Below, one piece after another: positions 42,973 through 53,920 of a stretch of DNA of 64,000 nucleotides. The DNA is from Byssochlamys sp. IMV 00236. Its lineage: Eukaryota > Ascomycota > Eurotiomycetes > Eurotiales > Thermoascaceae. The position numbers and the translations under genes are program-made. Each line of letters opens with the position of its first letter. The stretch's first letter is position 1. The stretch covers positions 286,174-350,173 of the forward strand of contig MSJH02000823.1 in the NCBI GenBank assembly GCA_001931875.2, written 5' to 3'. A model generated the notes under the pieces. That model saw only the letters and a program-made list of their open reading frames with translations. It was not told the DNA's origin and did no database searches.

Positions 42973-43887
42973 GCTGTGAGACAATCCTACAAGGCAGCTT
43001 TGTGATAGTAACCTTTATCTTTTTTGAAAGCACCTTGGTTTGACTCCCCTATTCCAAATTCAAACACAAATTTATTTCCTGTAATTGAGACGTGATCCTG
43101 GCGAGTCCCATATTTTCTCTACGCTTTCATCTTCCACTTTTTCGTCTGTTTTCATTCGAAATTGGGACTTGTCTGTTTCTCTTCATGTGATCTGGATATC
43201 CCTGCAGCTTCTGTTACTGTAAGGAGTTTGATAAACCTATCCTTTCGAATCTTGTTTTGGTGCCCTTTGGTAGGTCAACAGAGTTTGTGTGTCTAGCCCG
43301 CATTTCTGTTTTCGGAATCTTCCCCCCTTGGTGTCTGGCAGAGTATACCTTATTCTGGCGTCTTAGCTTTATTATTTATTCAATGAGATTGATTAGATAG
43401 ATATTTCTTGTCCTTAACGGCATGCTTTCACGTTCTCGGGCTGGGGGATCTGTTCATACATACTGATAATATTGATATGATCTTATTGGAAGAGTTTCAA
43501 CGTGCAAGAGATCAGGTACATACATACATCGGACACCCCCTTGTGCACTATGAGATCACGTGACATTGGCACCTAGCTATTGAGTAAACAAGCAAGCTTC
43601 TCACCGCTTCCTTTTATGCCGCCCTCGTTCAAACCCTTGAGCTACAGCAACGACTACCTGTCGAACAACCAATTTGATTTGATCATCGTGTTCTTTGGGT
43701 TTTAATTACCCATACAGTGGTTTTTTCAGCGTCAAAATCCGCCTAGTTTGGGGATTTTTGTGGTCGCACTGAAGTCGAAAATTTTTGACCCAAGTCCTTT
43801 TCCTAGGTAGAGACTGAAACCCCTATTTTCAAGGGGAGGTCTGGTCAACCACATCACCACGTTGTTGTACGGCATCTCTAGTGAGAT
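42973..43887. other. Intergenic region, nothing recognised
   Basis: T-rich 3' flank of the preceding gene, followed by about 400 bp of ordinary non-coding sequence ahead of a small orphan frame. Confidence 0.4.
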
Positions 43888-44496
43888 ATGGCTACCTACC
43901 CATCACCGTACACTCCATGGTATCCCGGGATGTTTGAGGGCAAATGCCCAGTTATAGACTTCTCGTATGAGGAGGTCACAACAACGCAGGGGGAAGCTAA
44001 GAACGTCTCTGCCCATGCCAAGGAGGAACCAATAGCGGTCTCTGCCCATGCCAAAGAGACACCAATAACTGGCTCCTACCAGCCAGAAGAATGGGAGATA
44101 CAAGATATCCGCCCATATCTAACCTCAAGGGAATGGAGGATATATTTGAACTGCCATCCCAAGCACAGGAGTGAGTTGATGATGAAGGCTAATGATCGAG
44201 CCAATATGGAAACTCCTCCTGTGCTACTTGGCTCGATTTCGTCTGAAAAAACAAAAGAGGAGATTCCTATCTCACAGGAGGATAAGCGGAGCAAGCAATT
44301 TGAGGCTGGCTCTACGAGCAAGATGGCAGATCTCGCTGCCGGCAACGTTGATGTCATTGAGGATAATGTGAAATCTTATACCAGGGGGATCCTCCCACAG
44401 AAGAGGAGGATTTCGCAGCCAGGCGATATTGATATCGAGGATAATAAAATCCTTTGCCGGAGGGATCCTTCTCTCAGTGATGGAGACAGAGTCTAA
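43888..44496 (+). CDS. Hypothetical orphan protein with internal 33-bp tandem repeat
   Basis: Intronless frame of 202 residues, starting MATYPSPYTPWYPGMFEGKC. A 33-bp tandem repeat (44005-44037 and 44038-44070) encodes VSAHAKEEPIA followed by VSAHAKETPIT. Next comes the best-conserved looking part, IRPYLTSREWRIYLNCHPKH, then a hydrophilic region rich in Lys, Glu and Asp, ending RRDPSLSDGDRV. No domain is recognised. Trp and Tyr content and the long frame favour a real protein, but it could be a recent orphan or a gene remnant. Confidence 0.4.
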   Translation: MATYPSPYTPWYPGMFEGKCPVIDFSYEEVTTTQGEAKNVSAHAKEEPIAVSAHAKETPITGSYQPEEWEIQDIRPYLTSREWRIYLNCHPKHRSELMMKANDRANMETPPVLLGSISSEKTKEEIPISQEDKRSKQFEAGSTSKMADLAAGNVDVIEDNVKSYTRGILPQKRRISQPGDIDIEDNKILCRRDPSLSDGDRV

Positions 44497-44654
44497 CCAG
44501 CAATATCGACTATAAAGACTGGCCAAAGATGACTAGATCACTTAAACTACAACGGGTATCGTGATCTTAAAAACTGGCAATGCAATGCTGCAGATAGGCA
44601 CATGAGGGAAGAACAAGCATAAGAAATGGAAAAGAGCAGAGGATCGAGTGCAGA

Positions 44655-46161
44655 TCAGATCTTCTTCTCAAGCTTCTTTATAAACCTGTTCACACCACTC
44701 TCGAGACGCGCTGCTTTATCCTCTAACTTGTGTGGTCGACCGGGATTCTTCAGGGCTTTCACGGAATGTTTGTAATTGCGACTACTGGCTTCAGCCTCAG
44801 TGGGCCTGTAAACCTGGCTGTGCACATCGTACTCGCTGCGATCGCCGTGATGTTGGTGAGGTTGCTCGTACGAGAAATTCGAGTATCCGCCAAGTGGGAG
44901 AGATGAAGGCACAGACTGGTTCTGTAAGTAGTCTGCATACTGTGGCTGATTATGGTGGTGGTAAAGGGACTGCGGAGCATAAGGATGCTGACTGTAGGAA
45001 AGCGAGTTTGGAGCCAGCGGTGGAGGAGCAAAAGACATGGTTCCTTGTCCGGCTACAATGTTTCCAGTTACGGGGGGGCCGGAAAACGAAAGAGCCCTGG
45101 TGGGAGTCTGTACGGACGAGTGAGAAGGGAAAGACTCCAGGCTGGGTCCTGCACTTGGCGGTGGAGAGCTATAGCTCGGCTGCATTGCACCAGGAACGGT
45201 GTAGGGTACCTGGTGACTGGGAGGTGTTGCGTAGCCGGCTGAGAGCGGTGGAGAGGCATATGGGTGACCGTGATCTGCTGCTGCGGCCGCTGCAAGCCCG
45301 GTACCTTCAACACCATCTTCCGGCGGAGGGGTCTTCTCGCGATGCTGAATGGGTTCTGGGGCAGCAGGAGCAGCAGGATTGTAAGCAAGTGGTGCGTAGT
45401 TCGAATTTCCAGTCTGCTCCTTGGGCTGTTCTGCGGCAGGTTGTGACACCGGTTGTGGCATGGGTGGTGGTTCTGTTCGGGAATTTCTCGTCTGTCCATT
45501 CGCATAGGCGGGGTCTGTTATAGCGACGTTCTCGAGCTGTTGAACAACACTGCTTATTGCTCCTTGGGAGTTTGAGAGTGGTGGATGTCGGTCCGTCTCA
45601 ACTTGCCCCGGAGAGAGCACATGCTCAAGAGTATCAAGGAACAGATTTGCATCATCCACTGTCCAGAGATAAATATCGAGTGTATGGAGGCGAAAGACGG
45701 CTTTCCCCTCGTCGCGGGGATCAGCAGAGGGTAAGCGCCATTCCAGAGGGTTTGCAGTCGCAGATGGTGTCTGTCCCGGAGCGTTGCCGTCCACAATCAA
45801 TGTACAGCGAGTAGGAAACTTGGTTGAGTGTTGGAGACGGACGTGGTCCAGCGCTGAAGCTCCATTAGTCTCTCAGAACCCATATAGATAAAGTAGAGCA
45901 TGCCAACAAACCTCCATTGAAGGCATCCTGCTCAGGAGTTCCTGGGTTATTTGCAATTTCGATCCTGGTTGTACGCCGCGCAGCATCATGATAGATATAG
46001 AGATAGGAACCTTTGTCGAATCGGTGATGAAGAGGTTTCGAAGTTGGAGCAGCGAAATAAGAGTGGATATCCGCGAAACTAGACGCATCAGCTACATGAT
46101 CGCAGCGGGGGCTCTAACTTACAGTGTCAGCATACGCTCTTCACCCGGTAACGGAGGCATG
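44655..46161 (-). CDS. Hypothetical protein with Pro/Tyr/Ser-rich region and basic coiled C-terminus
   Basis: Three exons (46161-46136, 46078-45912, 45853-44655) join to 463 residues. The first codes MPPLPGERA and ends at a GTATGC donor. A second possible donor nearby (GTAAGT at 46122) leaves the frame closed, so it is not used. The N-terminal 130 residues look folded: FADIHSYFAAPTSKPLHHRF, GSYLYIYHDAARRTTRIEIA, FPTRCTLIVDGNAPG and VFRLHTLDIYLWTVDDANLF. The middle is Pro, Tyr, Ser and His-rich and disordered. The C-terminus is a Lys/Arg/Glu helix ending RFIKKLEKKI. I do not recognise the family. The layout suggests a conserved fungal adaptor with a folded head. Opposite-strand frames of up to 263 codons are shadows. 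Confidence 0.65.
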
Positions 46162-46703
46162 GCGTCAACAGGCTCAAGCTCAATGTAACTAGTTGATAGA
46201 ATGGAAATGGGGAGAAAACAAGAACGGATACACAGGAATGAGGCGATACAAAGGCTTTTATAGGGGACAAGGGAGGAGAGGCTACTTACTGGCTGTGAAC
46301 CGCCTGCAGGGTTGCTGTGCTCAAGAGGCCCGGCGCTTATACAAGGCCTGTAGATGGTTGATAGCGAAGCTGATTGCCCGAAGTGTCGCCCCGCTAAAGC
46401 TAAGCGTGTCGGCGCGGAGCTCGTCGCATCGTTTCTCCGAAATTTTCATCGCGAGGTCCGGGGAAACTCTGGCTGCTGTCGCGATAGTTTTCATCGGCTT
46501 CCAGATTATATTCGCGCTGTCTCCTGTCGTATATACGATAATCACTAATTGCTGTAAGTGTTCCGCTGAGATCTCCTTTACGAGAGACGTACATGGGTTG
46601 CTCATACTCGAGAGACACCAGCTCCTTGCAGCACACCGGAAAACCAGTTGTTCACCTGTCAACGAGGCCCTAGGGGCCAATTCAGCTCATCAAACGATTC
46701 AAG
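46162..46703. other. Divergent promoter between the unknown gene and mitochondrial S8
   Basis: Overlapping open frames on both strands (up to 183 codons) exist but none has family motifs. A GTAAGT at about 46555 on the plus strand could be the donor of a 5' UTR intron of the S8 gene, with acceptors further right. This is speculative. Confidence 0.35.
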
Positions 46704-47216
46704 ATGTCGCTCGTCAATCTGGCCCATGTCTGCTCCCACCTTAACAATGCCACCAAGGCACGCCTGGGTCTGACATCCATTCCGAACTCCAACCTCCACC
46801 TCAAACTTTCCCTCGCCCTTCAGAATGCCGGATTCATTTCGTCAGTAGTGCGAGGAGGACCGACTCCTCCGCCTCCACATGTTCTCCTTGGTCATCCTTC
46901 CGTGAACGATGAGTCGCAAGGTGTCGAGCCCATCACGCAATCCAACGTTGCCTCCAGACGCCTGTGGCTCGGACTGAAGTATTGGCAGAGCGAACCGGTT
47001 CTGAGCAAAATGACCTTGGTCAGCAAGCCCAAGAGGAGAATAAACTTGGATGTCCCCGGACTTCGCCAGATCATTCGGGGCGAGAAGAGTGGATACGTTG
47101 AGGGCCTGCGGTCTCCCGGAGAGTGCCTTTTCCTGTCTACGGACCGAGGGATTCTAGAAGCCAGAGAATGTGTGGAAAAGAAGGTCGGAGGTCTCGTTTT
47201 GTGCAGGGTTCTTTAA
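46704..47216 (+). CDS. mrps8: Mitochondrial small-subunit ribosomal protein S8
   Basis: Single exon of 170 residues. The sequence shows the S8 pattern: MSLVNLAHVCSHLNNATKAR at the start, an NSNLHLKLSLALQNAGFISS helix, a fungal insertion with a run of prolines, the central LWLGLKYWQSEPVLSKMTLV strand pair and the C-terminal core KSGYVEGLRSPGECLFLSTDRGI then LEARECVEKKVGG, ending in CRVL. The protein binds the central domain of mitochondrial small-subunit rRNA. Its length is close to fungal mitochondrial S8. There is no clear cleavable presequence, which is usual for this protein. Confidence 0.92.
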   Translation: MSLVNLAHVCSHLNNATKARLGLTSIPNSNLHLKLSLALQNAGFISSVVRGGPTPPPPHVLLGHPSVNDESQGVEPITQSNVASRRLWLGLKYWQSEPVLSKMTLVSKPKRRINLDVPGLRQIIRGEKSGYVEGLRSPGECLFLSTDRGILEARECVEKKVGGLVLCRVL

Positions 47217-47736
47217 ATGCGGGATGTGATGTCTACTGCATCGATTCGGAGTTTGGTCAGTCGCATTGTCTCTTGGTCCGCGACTTTCGATATACCTAGA
47301 TCATGGGTCTGTATATTAACGCTATCACTTTGTACCTTTCCACGCCCAACTCTCCTTGTACAAGTATCAATTACTCGGTTCTTTGATGACTTAAATGATG
47401 TAGTCCATAGTCATTGAGGCTCATGGCAGATAAAACAGCGGCCGAAATCTACTCTCTTGGCAAAGGTTCGTTGGCGAGATCTTCCTTTCCTTGCTTCTGT
47501 AGCAAGAACTATTGTCACGGCTATGTCGCAACTCTAAACCTTTACAGTCCAGGGTGGTGTCTCGAGTCGGGTTCAATCTCAAACGCAAGACAGGTCACGA
47601 GCTCCCGCGATCGCCGGTCCCGTTAAGTACATCCCTGCTGGCCAAAACTGAACGGAAAGGAGAATGTCTTGTCAAGAACATCGCTAAACTGCTAGTACAT
47701 ACGTATCATTGCTTCTTGTTTTCATAGAAGAGCAGA
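47217..47736. other. Intergenic region
   Basis: Short frames only. This is the 3' flank of the S8 gene and promoter of the following dehydrogenase gene. No specific element was recognised. Confidence 0.4.
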
Positions 47737-48899
47737 ATGATCCTCAACAAGGTCCTGATCACTGGCGGCACCGGTTTTGTTGGTTCCGCAACAGCCAGAG
47801 CTTTGGCTGAAAAGCACCCGGAGTGTGCTATCACGATCGTCGATATAAGACCGCCCGATTCTACACATGAATTGCCAACTAATATCACATTCATCAAAGC
47901 TGATGTGACGGCTCGACATGAGATAGAAGAGGTTGTCCTGAAAACTAAGCCAGTTGTTATCATTCATACAGCAGGAATAGTTCCCGTGCTCGGAGAAAGG
48001 TATGGCAGAAAGCTAAAGGACTTGGTCTGGAAGATCAACGTGGAAGGTACAGACAATGTACTTCACTCAGCAAAACAAGCAGGAGTCGAGGCCTTTGTTT
48101 ATACCAGCAGTTGTTGTGCAATCACGGATGATATGAGCGTGCCCTATTGTAATATTGATGAACGCTGGCCAACGTCGCGGTCGTCACTCATATACGGAGA
48201 GTCCAAGGTCTGGACTTCCCATGGTTTCAACGGCTGTTTTATCATCTACTAATTCTATTCTAGGCAGCTGCAGAAGCCATTGTCCTCCAAGCATCCGATT
48301 CCACGTTCTCGGTCTGCGCTCTTCGGCCGTCGGTGCTCTGTGGACCAGGGGATTACCAATTGGTCCCAGCCATTCATGCATGTATCGAGAAATGGGAGAC
48401 ACCCTTCATCATTGGCGATGGCCTTAATCTTTGGGACGTGACATACGTAACGAATGTTGCAGATGCCCACGTATTGGCGGCCGAGAACCTGACTTCCTCA
48501 AAGACCGCTGCTGGCGAGGCATTCTTCATTCAAAACAATGAACCCATCACGTTTCGCGACTTCTGTTTGGCGATATGGTCGCATTTTGGGCACATCCCGC
48601 AATTTCAGGTTCATATTCCAGCAAGCCTAGCTTGGGCTGCAGGGCTCATCTCAGAGTATTTTACGTGGATGTCTGGGGCAACAACAACGCTCAGCAGGGG
48701 TAGCGTTAAAGATGCTTGCTCCACCCGATATGCCAACGGAGAAAAAGCAAGAAAAGTTCTTGGTTACGAGGCCCGTGTTGGGATCGAGGATGCCATCCGT
48801 CTCAGCTGTGAGGTGAGTACTCTGATGCCAACGGTTGTATGCGTGGGTCAAGTCCCGCTCATCGAAGCCCAGGATTACGCTCGTCGCTTGAGAAGTTGA
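47737..48899 (+). CDS. 3-beta-hydroxysteroid dehydrogenase/Erg26-like NAD(P)-dependent dehydrogenase
   Basis: Three exons (47737-48207, 48264-48812, 48873-48899) join to 348 residues. The Rossmann fold begins VLITGGTGFVGSATARAL (Gly-rich loop at about 9-15) and the acidic strand end is IVDIRPP. The active-site YxxxK is YGESK (Tyr153, Lys157), preceded by VYTSSCCAITDD. The substrate half contains LRPSVLCGPGDYQLVP, GLNLWDVTYVTNVADAHVLA and EAFFIQNNEPITFRDF, all typical of the 3-beta-HSD/isomerase family. The protein is shorter than the sterol C-4 decarboxylase Erg26 and the sequence is divergent at the C-terminus. A role in secondary metabolism or side-chain sterol or steroid conversion is possible, and a housekeeping ERG26 role is less sure. 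The last exon adds only DYARRLRS. Confidence 0.85.
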
Positions 48900-50761
48900 C
48901 CGGTCTAACCGCCCGACGCGAGGGAGGCGAAACGCCAAATGAAGGCTGTAGGTAAAGATCAACGCCTATATTGGACAGTTATCTTCCAGGAACTCGTCTT
49001 AACGAATGAATAAGACCACTGCGCCAATATCGTCATCTAGTTATTGTTAATGCTAAGCCTCATCCCTTCACCACCGAGGAATCAACAGCCTCACCATGTC
49101 AGCAATATCCACGAGGAAACCATCCCTATCTTGATTTCGTACCCAGGCTGTTGTGTCCACCCGTCCTGCCACTCTCCCAAGCTGTCTCTAGAATGACAGT
49201 TTGGCTAATTGTCCGGGGCCTTGCATAGCGTCCATGAACACTGCAACTGCAACTTCATCCCTCAGGTTTGACCGCTGCCATCTGCAGCCGCTGGTCCAGG
49301 GATTCACTTCCATGCCACGCGCGTAAAGCTCCTCGAGATAGTCAATCCTGGACGTCTTGTTGGTTTCCTTATGACATCACAAGCCTGTCTTAACTAGCCG
49401 CCGGCTGAGAGGAATTCACATCGACATCCTTGAAGTGCTCTAAACAAATGATAGAGAATCCGAGGAAAGCCGGAAGATGGCATGAAAGATTATTTGCTTC
49501 GTGAAGTATCATCCCTCGAATCCAAGGGACGTCCGTCTGCCTAGGTTCGGGCAACACGGGCCTCCGCAACAATGCTAGTTGGGCCTCGAACAGCGCATTT
49601 ATGCCCAATTTTATCGAAGCATCCCGGCGTACGGGATGCAGATCCTACGCTCTCCACAGTCCACATCGCAATAATGGCACTCTCCAGTCTCTCGCGTGTC
49701 GAAGTGGGACGGTCCATTGTCATGCATAGTTTCTCTAATTTCTCGTTGGATTGTGCCTAGGAAAACTATCGTATATCGGACGTCAAAAATTGTCTTCCAA
49801 CAGCGTCTACATACGGCGAGTTTTACGCATGGAGCTCCGTGAAATTGTGCGTAGCAGAAAGCACGGGCACCGTTCGTGGTGCTCGGCATGCGAGTCAGTT
49901 GCCATGCGAATCATCAGCGGCAACCACATCATGACTACGGGTATCGCTCTGAAGCGTCCGACATATGTGCGTTTCTCTGGCTGCCTTTTTCTTTTCTCCG
50001 CCAGCGTCTTTTCTTCGGCCACGCCCCAATCTCCGTAAAATGTCTCAAGGAACCAAGTGTCCAAAGGAGCAGCAAGCTATGAGTGGACGCAGGCGCCTCG
50101 TTCCTATTCATTGCTGCCCAAAGCTCCCAGGGACCATGGTTAGTGCTTCGCTGAAGCTTCTCTGGTAGAAGGCAGCTAGCAACCGTGTCAACATGCTTCA
50201 ATGATCCGTTTGAGTGGTTAGGCGCCTCGCGATCCGGTTCTATCCATGGCATTATTGAGGTACCCGATGGAGATATTCCTCTTGACCATTCATCGTGGGA
50301 AATCGACTCTCGTTGATATTAGCACATTCGTCTTATTGGACTGTGTTTGTTCTATATCCATGCGTTTGGCATTTGCTCGAAGCTGCCCGGTGAACATGGC
50401 CGGCAGGCGATCTAGTCAACAGGCGGTGAAGGTAACAGCTTGAACAGCTTGGGATCGCTCCCACTCTTCTGGATCGTCCAGAACACGATCCAGGTGGAGA
50501 GCTATCACTGGGAGTCCACTTTTGCCACTAAGTTGCCCATTAGTAGCGCCTTTTCGGTATAGATGCGTTGTTACCAAGGACTCTATTCACACCCCCGACT
50601 ATAAGCCTCCACGACTCCTAAGCACACTCCACGGGAATATAATATCCCTTCACTACACAGTTCTAGGACACCAGGGCGTATATATTGCATTATTTCGATC
50701 TATACGTGTTCTATCTCGTCCTTATTTTTGAGGGTTTCTTCTAGACTCACTGATTTGCTCG
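48900..50761. other. Gene-poor region with a coding-like fragment
   Basis: About 1.9 kb without an intact gene. On the minus strand an open frame at 49198-49376 reads like protein (SRIDYLEELYARGMEVNPWT, DEVAVAVFMDAMQG) but has no start or recognised family. Neighbouring minus-strand frames (49390-49608 and 49611-49889) are also protein-like in places and Cys-rich in one. Together they suggest a decayed accessory gene. Confidence 0.35.
49198..49376 (-). pseudogene. Coding-like fragment of unknown family
   Basis: The frame is 59 codons long between stops and lacks an ATG at its start. Its amino-acid composition (acidic and aliphatic, with helical RIDYLEELYARGM) is unlike random frames nearby. 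No family is recognised. It may be an exon or a relic. Confidence 0.2.
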
Positions 50762-52019
50762 ATGCCTCCCGTGGTTTCACCTCTTTTGATGGCCTTACCT
50801 CGAGGTTTCCGGTCCTACTCGGATACGGCATCCAGCATCGATTCTGGCTTCTACCCTGCAAGCAGCGAGTCAGATATGTCTCCTCGTCGAAGGTCAGTTT
50901 ACTCGGATAGATGCGCTGGAAATTCGACCTATACTCACACTGCTGGCCAGTATGATGTCGCAGCCAGCACCTCTTTACACCACTTCCTCCAATGGGCCTA
51001 TAATTTATCAACAAAGGTATATAATAACCTTTCATACCCGTTCCTCAAGCACTGTACTGAAATCTTCCTGCTTTCTCCTTGCTAGCGGGAAAAGGACGTT
51101 TCCACACCCCCGGGACTCTACGCCTAGGAACCCGCAGGCACTTGCTTGGCCCATAGGACAAGCCGGTGCCTATGACTATGGTCACTCCCAGAGTGCAGTG
51201 ACAACTTCTAATGAGGAGTATGGACGCTATTCGCATGCATCCGCACATGACGCTTTTGGGCCCATTGGGCAGCCACCGCGTCCGGTCTCAGTCTTTGGAG
51301 ATTGGGACTCTCGCGGGCACATATCTACAGACTCCCTCATGCGAGATCAAGACTCATCCAGATCGCTGGAAGGATCTGATTACTCCGTGGAGATATCTAA
51401 ACGACGATCCTCTGGTAAAGGGAGGCCTCAGGTCAAATATTATAACCAAAGGCGACCATCGAACCGCGATGAGTTTGATGGCCCGCATCAGCTTCTGGAT
51501 ATGCCTTCGCCTCGAACTATAGCCGCTCAGGAGAGAGAATTGCCTCATCTCCCTACTAACCTTGATATCTCGGAGCAAGACCAAATCCTTTGTCAAGTTA
51601 ATGATTGCTTGTCTCAATGTGCCTTCGATTTCATTGCGAAGTATCAATTCCCCATTCCCGTGGAGCCGGACAAAAGACAGGTTAGGGTGCCCGCGGACCG
51701 TGAATGGACCGAGTGGGTTTATCTCTTGAAAAGATTGGCCACTAAGCGTCGCATCCCGGCCCGTGTATTATACAATGGCCAGATAAAACAGTTAGTTACT
51801 GTTCTGGAGAATTCCTTGGAGATGCGACATGCTGCCAAGCACCAATCTAGGCCGGTCAAGGACGACAGAAACGTCTTGCAACTGATCTCGGCCGGGACTC
51901 AAGTTGCAAAGATATTGAAAGATGCAACCGCAATGGAATACTTGGATCGCCTATATATCCAGACGGAAATGCTTATCCAGGATAGACGAGCTCATCGGGC
52001 TAAATTTGGGACTTCCTGA
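50762..52019 (+). CDS. Hypothetical conserved-looking fungal protein
   Basis: Three exons (50762-50892, 50951-51016, 51086-52019) join to 376 residues. Donors are GTCAGT and GTATAT. The first 230 residues are Ser/Tyr/Pro-rich and disordered, with motifs such as SSIDSGFYPASSESDMSPRR near the start and RSVFGDWD-like segments later. The last 150 residues look folded and helical: ISEQDQILCQVNDCLSQCAF, IAKYQFPIPVEPDKRQV, REWTEWVYLLKRLATKRRIP, LVTVLENSLEMRHAAKHQSR and LQLISAGTQVAKILKDATAM. I do not recognise the domain. It may belong to a conserved fungal family known only from Aspergillus-like genomes. Exon joins are in phase; the 5' end is the first ATG of the open frame. Confidence 0.65.
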
Positions 52020-52901
52020 GCTCATGTTTGGACTACTGCCACCGAATGTTCTTCCCATGGTAACGGATGATACCATCATGGAACTTATTACCCACTGACC
52101 TTGGACTCTTGTCTCAGACCCCTGGATATCCAAGGAATTTATACCCGATAGGAGATACTCCAGGCTGGGCCTTCGCCGTAGTGTCCTAATTCCCAAACGG
52201 AAACGGATTGGATCAACGGCTTTCCAAAGGCTGTATAAAGGAAGCACTTACCACAACAACATCTACGGTCACACAATCACAGTCCGTTATCTGGCTGACC
52301 CAATGGAACCGGTGTCTGTTAACTAACAACCGCCAACCGCCCACGCATCCGCTGAAGCACATTTCATCCCGGGGCGCGCTTTTAGACCGTGTTCTGAAGC
52401 TCTCTCACCGAACCCTTGCCTTGTCCCGTTTATTTATTTTCTTTTTGCTGAAGCCGTGGTTAAAATCTTATTTGGTCCCCACTGCTCCGTGTATACGCCA
52501 GGAGTAATAGCGATGGCTATGATCTGCCGGTCCTAGCAGATCAATTGTCTCAATGGAAACCCACGTCGCGTCTCCCTGCGCTGCCATTGACTTTGCAGTC
52601 CCGGGATGTTTATATAAAGATCGTCCTGTCAAGGTCACCTTAGAAAGGTTGTTTAGACAAGACCTGAGATGCCGTGCTGGGGCCTGTTTTTGTATTTATC
52701 ACTCTTGTAGTAGAGTCAAGTTTCTACTAGAGCACAGACGTACGTTTGCGCTTCCATGCTTTTTTCCCGTCCACCGATTTTATGAGCATCGAAGCTGTTG
52801 AGCTAGAATGCGGAACCTATGACTAACTGGATAAGAAAGATGGAAAAATGGTAAGCTCCAGGGAAATTTGAATGTCTGTCTTTGATACCAGAATATTTCT
52901 T

Positions 52902-52937
<36 letters not shown>

Positions 52938-53490
52938 GGCATGCCCGGTTACCATAATGGTGATGACAGATTAATCTAGCTCAGTACTCGGGGAACTGCC
53001 CCCTCATAGTTCTACTAACACTACTTTCTGAGATGTAGAGAACATTGCAAGAAAGAGTCGCCATCGTATGGGCTAGCATCGAATACGTTGCTCGCGATGT
53101 TACTGTCTTTCATCCTGATCCTCTCTTTTACAGACTGATTCATGCCATCGCTAATACAAAAACATATCAGATTATGAAATCGACTATTCAGTCAATATAC
53201 ACAGCCCGGCGGTGGCATTTTCTAGATCTCTCCGCATAACGGAATATTTGAATCCATAAAATCATACATCCTATGAACAGAAACATCACCGCAGTCGCTT
53301 AGGTCATCGGTGTTCATTCTTATATCATAAGTAAACAAATGACTATTTGCAACTAGGGAAAATGTTTAGCTTACATCTTTCAGCAAGACTGGGTAGTGCA
53401 GCGCTGTACGCCGCAGTTATGGGTGTACGGTGTTGGGTGTATCCCTCTGCAGGAATGGTGTTCTACTGCAAAAAAAGAAGCAGAGAGTTA
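52020..53490. other. Gene-poor region with CT microsatellite
   Basis: No gene was recognised. It contains the CT run at 52907-52934 preceded by a TTTC-rich tract. Short plus-strand frames (up to 99 codons) have no motifs. Confidence 0.4.
52907..52934. repeat. (CT)14 microsatellite
   Basis: Fourteen uninterrupted CT units, extended on the left by TTTCTTTC. It lies in non-coding sequence about 900 bp after the end of the gene at 50762-52019. Confidence 0.9.
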
Positions 53491-53564
53491 TGACCAGACT
53501 GGGGCTCAATCCCAGGACCTTATCGGTGTTAACGATGCGTGATAACCAAATACTGCATCCGGCC
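53491..53564 (-). pseudogene. Degenerate tRNA-Val (AAC)
   Basis: The minus strand folds as a 74-nt tRNA in outline. The acceptor stem GGCCGGA/TCTGGTC pairs at all seven positions, with two G-U pairs. The anticodon loop TTAACAC carries AAC (Val), and the T stem is CTGGG/CCCAG. The T loop is ATTGAGC instead of the canonical TTCGAGC: the almost invariant T54 and C56 are changed. The D stem does not pair, and the top pair of the anticodon stem is C-A. The C-to-T change in the T loop sits where TCGA is expected. It looks like a mutated tRNA copy rather than a functional gene. Confidence 0.5.
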
Positions 53565-53920
53565 ATGTTCTTGTTGTAGGGCTTTGACTTTTATGCTTGA
53601 TGAAGCAGGATACTTTTAGACGCTCGTCATGATGAATTTTGCTACAGTGTGCTGATAGTGAATAATGAGGAAGTTCAGCTGTGTAATTATAAGAATTGCA
53701 GGTTATAGTTGATTTGGAGACTTGAATTGCTAGAGGAAATCAGAGCTGTGCGCTAAATTCATCTTCCTATTATGCTCTTTTTTGTGTGTAGCACCACGCA
53801 CGAAGGATATAATATATAGTAGAGGTAGAGTATCATCCAACATCATCCAACTTCCCTGTAACCATTAAGATCCAACTACAGGTTCGCACGATTGGGCGAA
53901 TGACTGATTTCCAATGGCCA
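53565..53920. other. 3' flank of kynurenine monooxygenase gene
   Basis: Some 350 bp of AT-rich non-coding sequence. Near 53840-53858 the 11-bp word CATCATCCAAC occurs twice in a row with little between. Nothing else was seen. Confidence 0.35.

Noticed and set aside
42124..42984. 286-codon minus-strand open frame opposite the disordered Ser/Pro/Ala-rich gene
   Set aside because: Low-complexity shadow of Ala/Glu/Pro codon repeats, without motifs or a sensible start.
44732..45523. 263-codon plus-strand frame opposite the unknown Pro/Tyr-rich gene
   Set aside because: Cys/Arg/Trp-rich nonsense composition. The minus-strand gene joins three exons in phase with good splice sites.
46193..46744. 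183-codon plus-strand frame overlapping the start of the S8 gene
   Set aside because: It overlaps the real ATG of S8 in another frame and has no motif. Competing frames exist on the minus strand.
52895..52935. CT-rich tract as a promoter element of a neighbouring gene
   Set aside because: It is about 900 bp after one gene's stop and about 1 kb after the stop of the next, so a promoter role is unlikely. It is listed only as a microsatellite.
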